Assembly: GCA_034436015.1 (NCBI GenBank)
Contig: DAOTWG010000009.1
Span: forward strand, 186,001-250,000
From: DAOTVX01 sp034436015
Lineage (GTDB): Bacteria; Chloroflexota; Anaerolineae; Anaerolineales; Villigracilaceae
Direction of reading: 5' to 3'
DNA: 64,000 bases
Part shown: one piece after another, positions 40,288 to 49,089 of the stretch
How positions within the stretch are numbered: position 1 is the first letter of the stretch
How the letters are laid out: every line of letters starts with the position of its first letter
Translations under genes and position numbers: made by a program
Notes under the pieces: generated by a model
The model's database searches: none
What the model was told of the DNA's origin: nothing
What the model saw: only the letters and a program-made list of their open reading frames with translations

Positions 40288-40989
40288 TTACTCCTGGCAC
40301 CGCTTGTTTTCCGGGTTTAACCGCACCCAGCCGTGCCGAAGAGCGTACACCACCGCTTGTGTGCGGTCCTCCACCCCGAATTTGCGCAAAATAGACGTGA
40401 TGTGATTCTTGACAGTTTGCGGACTGATATCCAAGGAAACGGCGATTTCTTTATTACTTAACCCGCGTACGATATGTCCCAGCACTTCCATCTCCCGATT
40501 CGAGAGAGGATAGAACGGCACGCCAGGCTCGCTGTATAGACGTTGCGCTTTCATCGTCTCCCCGGCCAGCCAAACCTCGAACTCTTGGCGCGTCATGACG
40601 CGATCGCCCATCACATAGTTGCCTTTCATTATCTCCAGCACGGTCCGCTTCAACCAGGCTGGGTTGACATCTTTGGAGCAATACCCCCTAGCTCCTGACC
40701 AGGCGGCATGACGGACTTGGTCGCCGTCATCATAGGCAGTTAACAACAAGACGCGCGTCGGCAACGCGTCCCGGGTAAGGCAGTGAGTCAGTTGCTGACC
40801 GTTCATGCCCGGCAGGTTAATGTCCACAATGGCAACGTCGGGCTTTACACGGCGAATCAACTCCAATGCCTCCCTCCCGTTAGCCGCCTCGCCAATCACG
40901 CGAAAAGCCGCCTCCAGCGCCAGCGTGTTCATCACACCCTGGCGAAAGAGAGGGTGGTCATCTACAACAACAATCGCAATCTCATCCAT
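40288..40989 (-). CDS. NarL/DegU-type response regulator
   Basis: 233 residues from ATG 40989 (longer starts to 41064 add residues outside the receiver domain). Receiver domain with VVDDHPLFRQG, phospho-acceptor Asp in AIVDINLPGM, Thr in LLTAYDD and Lys in GYCSKDVNP. The C-terminal LuxR HTH is LSNREMEVLGHIVRGLSNKEIAVSLDISPQTVKNHITSILRKFGV. It forms a pair with the DegS-like kinase that follows. Targets are unknown; the neighbouring mini-pilin is a candidate on location alone. Confidence 0.88.
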   Translation of the reverse strand: MDEIAIVVVDDHPLFRQGVMNTLALEAAFRVIGEAANGREALELIRRVKPDVAIVDINLPGMNGQQLTHCLTRDALPTRVLLLTAYDDGDQVRHAAWSGARGYCSKDVNPAWLKRTVLEIMKGNYVMGDRVMTRQEFEVWLAGETMKAQRLYSEPGVPFYPLSNREMEVLGHIVRGLSNKEIAVSLDISPQTVKNHITSILRKFGVEDRTQAVVYALRHGWVRLNPENKRCQE

Positions 40990-41089
40990 GTCGAGAGAAC
41001 AGACCAACCTGCACACGCTTGGACGCTCTGTCATGAGTATAGCACAGGAAGACAAAGTAAGCAATTTCGGACAGTAGTATAATCGTCAT

Positions 41090-41734
41090 ATGTCAAAAAC
41101 ATATGCTTTCCCTTTTTCCCTCCTATGGTTATTGCCCCTTGTGTTCCTGCTGGGGCTAGGAAGCGGCTACTTGCTCTGGGGACGGCAGGCCAGCCATTCC
41201 GAAAACCCCACGGCCTCCTCGCTCGTGGATGACGATGCTGTGTTGGGCCCGCCAGAGGCTTTGGTTACCATCGTTGAATTCGGCGACTACGAATGTCCCT
41301 ACTGCCAGTACTGGCATGTTGCCATTCTCCCCCAATTGCTTGCCGCCTATCCCAAGGAAGTCCGTTACGTCTATCGTGATTTTCCCCTCGCCGGTCATTC
41401 TCAAGCGTTGCCGGCGGCAATTGCCGCCGCTTGCGCGGCGGAACAGGGTGCTTTCTGGAAATTCCATGACGCCTTGTTTAGCATGACCTATGGGTTGAAT
41501 GAGGAAGCCTATCATCGGTACGCGGCCAACCTTGGCCTGGCGACCGATTCGTTCGCGGAGTGCCTGCGCAGCAACCGTGCGCGCCAGGAAGTGCTTGACG
41601 ACTACCGTGCAGCGATCCACCTGGGGGTTCAATCCACGCCCACGTTTTTTATCAACGATGTCGTGCTCGTCGGAGCACAGCCGTTTGAGGCGTTTCAGCA
41701 GATCATTGAAGCCGAATTGACCGGTAAGGAGTAG
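41090..41734 (+). CDS. DsbA-like thiol-disulfide oxidoreductase, membrane-anchored
   Basis: 214 residues. One N-terminal membrane helix (LLWLLPLVFLLGLGSGYLLW), then a thioredoxin-like domain with the active-site motif CPYC in EFGDYECPYCQYWH and the cis-Pro loop QSTPTFFINDVVLVGAQPF. Such DSBA/DsbG-like proteins form or isomerise disulfides outside the cytoplasm. It starts about 100 bases from the divergent response regulator and lies 5 bases before the deoxynucleoside kinase gene. Confidence 0.88.
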   Translation: MSKTYAFPFSLLWLLPLVFLLGLGSGYLLWGRQASHSENPTASSLVDDDAVLGPPEALVTIVEFGDYECPYCQYWHVAILPQLLAAYPKEVRYVYRDFPLAGHSQALPAAIAAACAAEQGAFWKFHDALFSMTYGLNEEAYHRYAANLGLATDSFAECLRSNRARQEVLDDYRAAIHLGVQSTPTFFINDVVLVGAQPFEAFQQIIEAELTGKE

Positions 41735-41739
41735 TCGCC

Positions 41740-42423
41740 ATGAAAAAATTCGTCGCTATCGCCGGTAATATTGGAGTAGGAAAATCTACCCTGGTGCAGA
41801 TGCTCTGTGAAAAACTCGGCTGGACGCCTTTCCTCGAGCCCGTGGCCGAGAACCCTTACCTGGCCGATTTTTATCGCGATATGAAAACCTGGGCGTTTCA
41901 CTCGCAAATCTTCTTTCTCACCCATCGCCTGCGCGCCCACCACCAGTTAGCGCAATACCCCACCTCGGTCATCCAGGACCGGTCGGTCTATGAGGACGCC
42001 GAAATCTTCGCCCACAACCTTTTCCTGCAAGGCCACATTCGCCCACGGGATTATCAGACCTATCGTGAGCTTTACTTGACTGTGATCGAGTTCCTGCCAC
42101 CGCCCGATTTAGTGATCTACCTGCGCGCCTCGGTGCAGACGTTGCTGGAACGCCTCAGCCGACGCGGCCGCGAGTACGAGCGTACCATTCCGGCCGATTA
42201 CCTCGCCAGTTTGAACAATCTCTACGAATCCTGGATCGCGAATTTTACCCTCTGTCCCGTATTGACCGTGCCGGCCGACGACCTAGATTACGTCGCTCAC
42301 CCCGGCCACCTCGACTTGATCGTTGCCAAGGTGGAAGAAAAACTGACCGGCAAGGAAGAGGTCGTGTTCGAGGCCAGTGAGGTGGAGCAAGCGCGGCAAA
42401 AAGGAGCGCAGGCAAAGAGGTAA
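41740..42423 (+). CDS. Deoxynucleoside kinase
   Basis: 227 residues. P-loop GNIGVGKST (about 9-17), the substrate-binding EPVAENPYLADFY, catalytic region IQDRSVYEDAEIFA with the DRS motif, and a lid region RRGREYERTIP. These are hallmarks of the dCK/dGK/TK2 family that phosphorylates deoxynucleosides for dNTP salvage. Exact specificity (dG, dA, dC) cannot be told. The C-terminus has an extra charged tail of about 20 residues. Confidence 0.88.
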   Translation: MKKFVAIAGNIGVGKSTLVQMLCEKLGWTPFLEPVAENPYLADFYRDMKTWAFHSQIFFLTHRLRAHHQLAQYPTSVIQDRSVYEDAEIFAHNLFLQGHIRPRDYQTYRELYLTVIEFLPPPDLVIYLRASVQTLLERLSRRGREYERTIPADYLASLNNLYESWIANFTLCPVLTVPADDLDYVAHPGHLDLIVAKVEEKLTGKEEVVFEASEVEQARQKGAQAKR

Positions 42424-42456
42424 TGCGGAATCCATCCCGTGTATGCTTGAGCAGCC

Positions 42457-42663
42457 GTGAGGAAAAGGAAGGACACTCTTCCAGCCAGAACGAAGTTTAC
42501 CTATTCTTACCGTGCGGCTGTCGCCAACCATCGTCCTACCGTGGAGCGGCTCCTAAAGAGGAAAAAGCGGTTTCCATTCACTTTCCGGAACGCAGAGAGG
42601 GAGTACACCGCTTGGGCGAGCGGCGCCCCGTACGGCCAGTTGACCAAACCTGTCCCATCGTGA
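42457..42663 (+). CDS. Possible small basic protein
   Basis: A 68-codon frame from GTG between the kinase gene and ychF. The product is very basic (MRKRKDTLPARTKFTYSYRAA..., LLKRKKRFPFTFRN), with no recognised family. No good ribosome binding site is visible. It is listed because the 247-base gap has no other content; it may be chance. Confidence 0.25.
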   Translation: MRKRKDTLPARTKFTYSYRAAVANHRPTVERLLKRKKRFPFTFRNAEREYTAWASGAPYGQLTKPVPS

Positions 42664-42670
42664 GCGCCTT

Positions 42671-43729
42671 GTGAAACTGGGTATCATCGGTTTGCCGCAA
42701 AGCGGCAAAACTACCATCTTCAATGCTCTGACGCGTGGCAACACGCCGACCACCGCAAGCGCAGGGCGTATCGAAGTTCACACCGCCGTGGTAGACGTTC
42801 CCGACCGGCGCGTGGATACGTTGGCGGCTCTTTTTAAGCCCAGAAAGACCAGCTACGCCAAAGTGACCTACGCCGATATTGCCGGCCTGGAAGGCAGCGC
42901 CGCAAAAAGTGGGATTTCAGGCTCTCTCCTGAATCAACTATCTCAGATGGACGGCTTCCTCCACGTCGTGCGTTGCTTTCCCGACTCCCTTATTCCCCAC
43001 CCGTCCGGCAGCGTGGATCCGCAACGCGATATTGCCATCCTCGACTCGGAACTGCTCTTGAACGATCTCATCGCGGTCGAACGCAAACTCGATCGCCTGA
43101 ACGAAGAACGCAAGAAAGGCGGCACGGACAAGGCGCTCAACGAACGACAAACGATTCTCTTTCGTCGCTTACAAGAGGTTCTCTCGGCCGAGAAGCCCTT
43201 ACGCGATCTGACGCTTTCCGCCGAAGAGGAGCGCTTGCTGGCCGGCTTTGGGTTATTGACACGCAAACCGATGTTGCTCTTGCTCAACCTGGCCGAAGGG
43301 CAACCTGCGCCGCCGATTCAGCACCTTTGCCCCCAGGTGGCGTTGCAGGGAAAATTAGAAATGGAAATCGCGCAATTGCCGCCAGAGGAAGCGACTCTCT
43401 TCATGCAAGAATACGGCATCGAGGAACTTGGCCTGCATAAGATGATTCGCCTCTCCTACGAGCTACTCAACCTTCAATCTTTCTTCACCATTAGCGAGGA
43501 CGAGGTGCGCGCCTGGACTGTGCGTCGCGGGGCAACAGCCCTGGAAGCCGCCGGCATTATCCACAGCGATATGCAGAAAGGATTCGTGCGCGCCGAAGTG
43601 GTCTCCTATCAAGATTTACTCGAAGCAGGCAGCATCGCCGAAGCGCGCGCCCGAGGGAAGCTGCGCCTGGAAGGAAAAGAGTATGTGCTTCGGGAAGGCG
43701 AAATCGTGCATATCCGGTTCAACGTGTGA
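42671..43729 (+). CDS. ychF: YchF-type GTPase/ATPase
   Basis: 352 residues from GTG 42671. G1 loop GLPQSGKTTIFNAL, switch and G3 region YADIAGLEGSAAKSG, a coiled-coil insertion (ELLLNDLIAVERKLDRLNEERKK) and the C-terminal TGS domain (SYELLNLQSFFTISEDEVRAWTVRRGATALEAAGIIHSDMQKGFVRAEV). This is the OBG-family protein that prefers ATP and associates with ribosomes and stress responses. Complete compared with the usual about 360 residues. Confidence 0.92.
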   Translation: MKLGIIGLPQSGKTTIFNALTRGNTPTTASAGRIEVHTAVVDVPDRRVDTLAALFKPRKTSYAKVTYADIAGLEGSAAKSGISGSLLNQLSQMDGFLHVVRCFPDSLIPHPSGSVDPQRDIAILDSELLLNDLIAVERKLDRLNEERKKGGTDKALNERQTILFRRLQEVLSAEKPLRDLTLSAEEERLLAGFGLLTRKPMLLLLNLAEGQPAPPIQHLCPQVALQGKLEMEIAQLPPEEATLFMQEYGIEELGLHKMIRLSYELLNLQSFFTISEDEVRAWTVRRGATALEAAGIIHSDMQKGFVRAEVVSYQDLLEAGSIAEARARGKLRLEGKEYVLREGEIVHIRFNV

Positions 43730-43863
43730 GCCCTTGTCCCCTTGCGGTCTGGACAGGAGAGAGACTTTGCACTGTAAAGGAACTTCCGTTGTCCGTTTTT
43801 CGTCTGAAAGGCGCAGGATGGATTCATTCCGCCTGAGACGTTTCGCTCTGGGAAGGAGGAACG

Positions 43864-45759
43864 ATGATGCGTACTAGAGTATTTGTTTCCCTTACCGTGC
43901 TGGCATTGGTCTTGCTGGCGCAATTTGCTCCCTTCGATTCTGGGTTCCATCACCGCGCGGCCGCCGCATTTTGCGATCAGGCGCAGTTCATCGCCGACAT
44001 TACGATTCCGGATGGCACGACGCTGGCTCCTGGCACGACCTTTACCAAGACATGGCGTCTGAAGAATATCGGCACGTGCACCTGGACGACATCCTACGCG
44101 CTGGTCTTCGTCAGCGGCAACGCCATGGGTGCGCCGACGGTAGTCAACCTTCCCGCTAGCGTCGCTCCCGGCGCGTCCGTGGATCTTTCCGTCAACATGA
44201 CCGCGCCATCCAGCGCCGGCCGTTACATCGGCTACTGGAAGTTGCGCAATGCATCCGGCGTTCTCTTTGGCGTCGGCGCCACGGCCAGCCAGTCGTTCTG
44301 GGTAGAAATCAATGTCTCAGCAACGGCCTCTGTCATCTATGACTTTGCAGCCAACTATTGCTCTGCCGCCTGGACGAACGATGCTGGCGCTGACCTTCCT
44401 TGCCCCGGCGCGGCCGGCAGCGCCGATGGGTACGTTCTGCGTAAAGACGCGCCGCAGCTGGAAAACGGGGTCACCAGCTCCATGCCCGGCCTGGTTACCT
44501 TCCCGCGCAACGTCAGCGACGGGTACATTCAAGGGGTCTTCCCGGCAGTATCTGTCCAAAGCGGGGATCGCTTCCAGGCTGTGGTCAACTGCGAATACGG
44601 GGCTACCTCCTGCTACGTCGCCTTCCGCCTGGACTACCAGATTGGCAGCGGCGCGGTGCAGAATCTTTGGACCTTCCAAGAACGCTATGATGGTCTCTAC
44701 TACCAGGCGAACATCGATCTCTCTCCCCTCGCCGGACAGAACGTCAAGTTTATCTTGCGCGTTGGGGCATACGGTTCCCCCACCGCCGATAGCGCCCTCT
44801 GGGTCGCGCCGCGTATTGTGCGCGGCGTCGGCGCGCCGGTGACGCCCGTCCCCACCTCGATTCCCGGTCCATCGCCCACCCCCGGCCCAATCGGTTGCAA
44901 CCGCGCGCAGTTCATCGCCGATGTGACGATTCCGGATGGCGCAATCGTTGCTCCCGGTTCCACCTTTACGAAAATCTGGCGACTCAAGAATATCGGTTCC
45001 TGCACTTGGACGACTGCCTATAGGGTGGTCTTCGCCAGCGGCGACGCTCTAGGCGCCACCACCGCCAGCCCTCTGCCGGTGAACGTACCCCCCGGCTCTA
45101 CAATTGATATCTCGATTCCCATGACCGCCCCTACGAGCAATGGGCACTACCGCGGTTACTGGCTGCTGAAGAACGCGGCCGGCAGCACGTTCGGCGTGGG
45201 CCTGAGTGGAACAGTGCCCTTTTGGGTGGACATCAAGGTCTCGGGTAGCACGTACAGCGCCGTCTATGACTTCTACGCCAGAGCCTGCGAAGCCGTCTGG
45301 ACGAATGGCGCCGGGACCATCCTGCCCTGTCCGGGAACCGATGGCAATGTCCAGGGGTTTGTGTTGCAATTGGCCTCGCCTCAACTGGAGGACGGCACAA
45401 CCGGCGCGCCGGGGCTGCTAACTTTCCCGCAGAATGTGACAGATGGCATCATTCGCGGGAAGTATCCGGCGTTCGCCGTACAGGAGGGTGATCGCTTCCA
45501 GGCCATTGTCAACTGCGCCTACGGAGCAAGCGGTTGCTACGTCACCATGCGGCTGGACTACCAGATTGGCGCAGGACCGATACAGACGTTATGGTCCTTC
45601 CGTGAGAGAATTGAGGGGATGTACTATCGCGTCGACCGAAGTCTGGACGCCCTCGCCGGTCAAAATGTCCAGTTTATCCTGACAGTGCTGGCGACCGGCT
45701 CGCCGACAGGCGATCGCGCCCTGTGGGTTGCGCCGCGCATTGCTCGCCCTTCGCCGTGA
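43864..45759 (+). CDS. Secreted protein with duplicated NBR1-type Ig-like domains
   Basis: 631 residues with a signal peptide (VFVSLTVLALVLLAQFAPF...). Two copies of a two-part unit: an NBR1 central-domain-like Ig fold (ADITIPDGTTLAPGTTFTKTWRLKNIGTCTW, about 38-155 and 343-460), each followed by an about 180-residue beta-rich domain (YDFAANYCSAAWTND..., ending ALWVAPRIVR). The units are joined by a Pro/Thr-rich linker. NBR1-like Ig domains are frequent in secreted Chloroflexota proteins and probably bind ligands at the cell surface. AAGGAGG precedes ATG 43864. Confidence 0.85.
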   Translation: MMRTRVFVSLTVLALVLLAQFAPFDSGFHHRAAAAFCDQAQFIADITIPDGTTLAPGTTFTKTWRLKNIGTCTWTTSYALVFVSGNAMGAPTVVNLPASVAPGASVDLSVNMTAPSSAGRYIGYWKLRNASGVLFGVGATASQSFWVEINVSATASVIYDFAANYCSAAWTNDAGADLPCPGAAGSADGYVLRKDAPQLENGVTSSMPGLVTFPRNVSDGYIQGVFPAVSVQSGDRFQAVVNCEYGATSCYVAFRLDYQIGSGAVQNLWTFQERYDGLYYQANIDLSPLAGQNVKFILRVGAYGSPTADSALWVAPRIVRGVGAPVTPVPTSIPGPSPTPGPIGCNRAQFIADVTIPDGAIVAPGSTFTKIWRLKNIGSCTWTTAYRVVFASGDALGATTASPLPVNVPPGSTIDISIPMTAPTSNGHYRGYWLLKNAAGSTFGVGLSGTVPFWVDIKVSGSTYSAVYDFYARACEAVWTNGAGTILPCPGTDGNVQGFVLQLASPQLEDGTTGAPGLLTFPQNVTDGIIRGKYPAFAVQEGDRFQAIVNCAYGASGCYVTMRLDYQIGAGPIQTLWSFRERIEGMYYRVDRSLDALAGQNVQFILTVLATGSPTGDRALWVAPRIARPSP

Positions 45760-45761
45760 CG

Positions 45762-46266
45762 ATGGGACAGCCGGCGCCCAACTCCATCGCGATTCGCCCC
45801 CTCTCGCCCCAACCTACAGCCTGGGTGCGACCGCGACCGGTCGAACGTCGGGCAAAGCGAGAGAATCGTCATCCACCATCCGATCTTCCGGCCCACAGCA
45901 TTGCCCGGCTTCATTGCTCTCGAAGCCGGGCAACCCATAGGGCTGTTCACCTATTCCCTTGCCGACCGCGCCTGTGAAATCGAGACGCTGGACTCCCGGC
46001 AAAAGGGGAAAGGGGCAGGAACGGCTTTGCTGAACGCCATGGAACAAGCAGCAGAAGCGGCCGGATGTCAGCGCTTGTGGTTGATCACCACGAACGATAA
46101 CATGGCTGCTTTGCGCTTCTAGCAAAAACGCAGTTTCGTCCTCGCCAAGCTATACGTCAACGCCGTGGCACGGGCGCGAGCGCGAGCAATCAAACCGGAA
46201 AGTCCTCTGCTGGGCATGGATGGTATTCCAATTCGCGACGAGATCGAACTGGAGATGACTCTATGA
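45762..46266 (+). pseudogene. Broken GNAT-family acetyltransferase
   Basis: Three pieces of one acetyltransferase lie in order. An N-terminal IAIRPLSPQPTAWVR is followed, after a frame change near 45,850, by ERIVIHHPIFRPTALPGFIALEAGQPIGLF and the acetyl-CoA site QKGKGAGTALLNAMEQAA. LWLITTNDNMAALRF then meets TAG at 46120-46122, where family members have Tyr (F-Y-Q-K). The frame continues QKRSFVLAKLYVNAV to a normal stop at 46,266, overlapping the nitroreductase start (ATGA). One frameshift and one nonsense codon make it a probable pseudogene. Confidence 0.7.
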
Positions 46267-47030
46267 ACAACTCTGTCCTGGCTGTGATTCATCAACACGC
46301 CTCTATCCGCCGCTACAAGCCGGAGCCTGTACCGCCTGCCTTGGTGGAGACGATCGTAGCCGCCGGGCAGCGCGCCTCGACCTCGTCCAACATGCAAGCA
46401 TATAGCGTCGTGGCGGTCACTCAGGCAGAAACGCGGCGGCGCCTGGCGGAATTATGCGGCAATCAGGAACACGTGGCCGAGGCGCCGCTTTTCCTGGCCT
46501 GGTGCGCGGATCTGTCGCGTCTGGAGCGCGTCTGCCGGCAACGCGGCTATCAACAGGTCTCGGAGTATCTGGAGAACTTTTTGGTCGCCGTAGTAGATGC
46601 CGCGATTGCCGCCCAGAACGCGGCACTGGCTGCCGAATCGCTTGGACTGGGGATTTGTTACATCGGTAGCATTCGCAATCAACCGGAGGACGTCATCGCC
46701 TTACTTGGCCTCCCGAAACTGGTTTTCCCGGTTACCGGTATGACGGTCGGCTGGCCGGCCAGGCAGGCCAGGGTCAAACCGCGCTTGCCGTTGCGGGCCG
46801 TGTTGCATTGGGAACAGTACGATACCAGCCATGAGGAAGAAGACATACAGGTTTATGACCAGCAGATGATTGCCAGCGGTCTCTATCAAGGCCGTCAGAT
46901 TCCCGCGCCGGGCCGCTCTGTACGCGACGAGGAATACGGCTGGAGCGAGCACATTGCCCGCCGCGCGGCGCAAGGCGCACGCACGCACCTGCGACGCGCA
47001 GTACAGGAGCAAGGATTTGCTCTGAAATGA
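46263..47030 (+). CDS. NADPH-dependent nitroreductase/FMN oxidoreductase
   Basis: 255 residues of the NfsA/FRP-type nitroreductase family: IHQHASIRRYKPEPVPPALVETIVAAGQRASTSSNMQAYSVV (FMN contacts), DAAIAAQNAALAAESLGLGICYIGSIRNQPEDV and the C-terminal arm DEEYGWSEHIARRA. Such enzymes reduce nitro compounds, quinones or flavins with NAD(P)H in the cytoplasm. It overlaps the broken GNAT gene by 4 bases. Natural substrate unknown. Confidence 0.88.
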   Translation: MNNSVLAVIHQHASIRRYKPEPVPPALVETIVAAGQRASTSSNMQAYSVVAVTQAETRRRLAELCGNQEHVAEAPLFLAWCADLSRLERVCRQRGYQQVSEYLENFLVAVVDAAIAAQNAALAAESLGLGICYIGSIRNQPEDVIALLGLPKLVFPVTGMTVGWPARQARVKPRLPLRAVLHWEQYDTSHEEEDIQVYDQQMIASGLYQGRQIPAPGRSVRDEEYGWSEHIARRAAQGARTHLRRAVQEQGFALK

Positions 47031-47153
47031 CATCTGCTCTTTCTGCCCTACAGAAGACAGCGCCAAGAGGCGATTCGCGCAACCAAACCGTTCCGTTTGA
47101 GCCACCTATCTGGCTTGGAAAGCATACCTGCTTGAAGTGAGGAGCCCTCGCAC

Positions 47154-48119
47154 ATGGAAACGATACTTGCCTTCGGTGTTCGCTTTATTACAGCGTTGCA
47201 ACATCTTGGGGAATGGCAGGTGCCCCTGATGAAGTTTTTCACGTTCCTGGGTACGGAGGAGTTCTACATGTTCATCCTGCCGGTGCTATACTGGTGCGTC
47301 AGCGCTTCCTTGGGGATGCGCGTGGCCGTGATTCTGATGCTGAGCGGCGGAATCAACGATGCGCTCAAACTCGCGCTTCATGCGCCGCGTCCGTACTGGT
47401 ACAGTCCGTCGGTAAAGCACTTTGCCAGCGAGACTTCGTTCGGCGCGCCGTCGGGCCATGCACAGAACGCGGTGGCCGTCTGGGGCATGATGGCCGCCTA
47501 CCTCAAGAGGCGCTGGGGTTGGGCCGGGGCCATCCTGTTGATGCTCTTGATCGGCCTCTCGCGCCTTTCGCTTGGCGTTCACTTCCCCCATGATGTGTTG
47601 CTTGGCTGGTTGGTCGGCCTGTTGCTTCTCTGGCTAACGGTGCGCGCCTGGCATCCCCTAACGAACTGGAGCAAACGACAACCGGCAAGGATGCAGATTC
47701 TCCTGGCTTTCTTGGCCTCGCTGGCTTTGATGACTCCGTCGGCAGTTTTGCTCCTCCGGCTGAATGGGAACTGGCAACCCCCGCTAGAATGGGCTGCCTA
47801 TGCCGGCGATGCGGTTTCGGCAAACAGCATGTTGACAACAGGGGGGACGCTCTTCGGCTTGCTGGCCGGAGTGGTCTGGCTGGAACAGGCCGGCAGATTT
47901 CGGACGCAAGGCCCATGGTGGCGACTCCTTCTACGTTACTTGCTGGGCATTGCGGGCGTGTTGGTGATTCGTTACGGTCTGAAGGCCATCTCTCCTGCCG
48001 AGGAAACATTTGTGGCGTACCTATTGCGTTTCCTGCGCTATGCCCTGATCGGCCTGTGGTTGGCCGGCGGCGCGCCCATACTCTTCGTGCGCTGCCGATT
48101 GGCAGAACGCGTCCGTTAA
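47154..48119 (+). CDS. PAP2-family membrane phosphatase
   Basis: 321 residues with about eight membrane helices. The three PAP2 motifs are present: K-L-A-L-H-A-P-R-P (motif 1), G-A-P-S-G-H-A-Q-N (motif 2) and S-R-L-S-L-G-V-H-F-P-H-D (motif 3). Family members dephosphorylate lipid phosphates such as undecaprenyl pyrophosphate or phosphatidic acid at the membrane. GAGGAG precedes ATG 47154. The C-terminal half with extra helices is longer than in minimal PAP2 enzymes. Confidence 0.9.
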   Translation: METILAFGVRFITALQHLGEWQVPLMKFFTFLGTEEFYMFILPVLYWCVSASLGMRVAVILMLSGGINDALKLALHAPRPYWYSPSVKHFASETSFGAPSGHAQNAVAVWGMMAAYLKRRWGWAGAILLMLLIGLSRLSLGVHFPHDVLLGWLVGLLLLWLTVRAWHPLTNWSKRQPARMQILLAFLASLALMTPSAVLLLRLNGNWQPPLEWAAYAGDAVSANSMLTTGGTLFGLLAGVVWLEQAGRFRTQGPWWRLLLRYLLGIAGVLVIRYGLKAISPAEETFVAYLLRFLRYALIGLWLAGGAPILFVRCRLAERVR

Positions 48120-48151
48120 TTTGCATGATCGACAGGAGCCCCGCTCCTGAA

Positions 48152-48668
48152 TCACCGCTCGTAGTCGGGCAACAACGTTTCGACATGGAGAACAGCGGGG
48201 ACAGCGTTACCCACCCAGAGCAGTCCACGCAATCCCGATTCCACAAAAGATAACCAGGAGCGCCATGCCCGACCCCGGCGACGCGCCAACCCAATAGCGG
48301 AAGAGAAGGGAGAGACCTGTCTCTGCGATCCTAGAAGGCTCCAACCAGCGATCTGCCAGCAGGCCGGCCAGTAAGGGAGCAACCGGCTGCGCGAACCAGG
48401 CAATTGTAAGAAGGGAAAAGCCGCCTGTAGCGATAACGGCGACGATGTCGCCGATCATCATGCTTAACTTGCGGCTGCGCCGATCCACCAGCGCCCCAGC
48501 GAGAGGAGAAAGCGCCAGGAATGGCAAGAGGGAGCATCCCTGTATCGCGCCCATGGCTGTTGCAGAACGAGTCTGCTGGAATAGCCAGATGGAAAGAGCA
48601 AAACGGCTCATGCCGGATGCCAGAATGGAGATGACTTGGCCTTTCCAGATGACGAGCAAGCCCGTCAT
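48152..48668 (-). pseudogene. Internally deleted MFS transporter (DHA3-like)
   Basis: From ATG 48668 the product starts like helices 1-2 of a macrolide-type MFS pump (KGQVISILASGMSRFALSIWLFQQTRSATAMG, LSPLAGALVDRRSRKLSMM). It then jumps directly to the last helices (PLLAGLLADRWLEPS, GASPGSGMALLVIFCGIGIAW), so about 250 central residues are missing. A frame change near 48,215 leads to the usual end (VPAVLHVETLLPDYER). An internal deletion plus frameshift make this a remnant. It overlaps the end of the SHOCT-type gene's neighbourhood. Confidence 0.6.
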
Positions 48669-48711
48669 TCCTGTTGGCCGAGAGGAGGCGCGCACGTTTA
48701 TGGCGGGGAAT

Positions 48712-49089
48712 CTATTCGACAAAAATTTCCACGCGCTCGCCGTCCACCTCATCGGTGACGTCAATGATTTTTCCGGTCATGCCGGAGCGCAAGGCTTCCA
48801 TGAGCTGGTCCATGTTGACGCCCTCGACTTCGGGAGCAAAGCGGGCGCCGATTTTCAAACCGGCGTCAATCAGGCTAAGTGGAATCTGGACGGTGGCGCG
48901 CGAACGACCGCTCGCCAATTCAGTGACGCGGATGCGCAGCCAGCGCGCGCCGCCTCGCCCAAACTCGCCGCCCGCGGCCGGTCGATCGGTGCTGCGCAGC
49001 GCCGCGAGGAGCTTGGCCCCCTCCTCCGCAGTCAACTTCCCCTCCTCAATCATCTTCAAGATTTTCATCCGTTCTTCCGGAGTGGCCAT
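48712..49089 (-). CDS. SHOCT-like domain protein of the DUF2089/DUF4097 operon
   Basis: 125 residues from ATG 49089 (GAGGAGG 6 bases upstream). The first 32 residues, MATPEERMKILKMIEEGKLTAEEGAKLLAALR, are the SHOCT-like helix-turn-helix hairpin seen in DUF2089 and LiaX/YvlB proteins. The remainder (RIRVTELASGRSRATVQIPLSLIDAGLKIGARF...DEVDGERVEIFVE) is a small alpha/beta domain often found behind this module. Last gene of the leftward operon starting at 52,820. It likely senses or relays cell-envelope stress, by analogy only. Confidence 0.7.
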   Translation of the reverse strand: MATPEERMKILKMIEEGKLTAEEGAKLLAALRSTDRPAAGGEFGRGGARWLRIRVTELASGRSRATVQIPLSLIDAGLKIGARFAPEVEGVNMDQLMEALRSGMTGKIIDVTDEVDGERVEIFVE

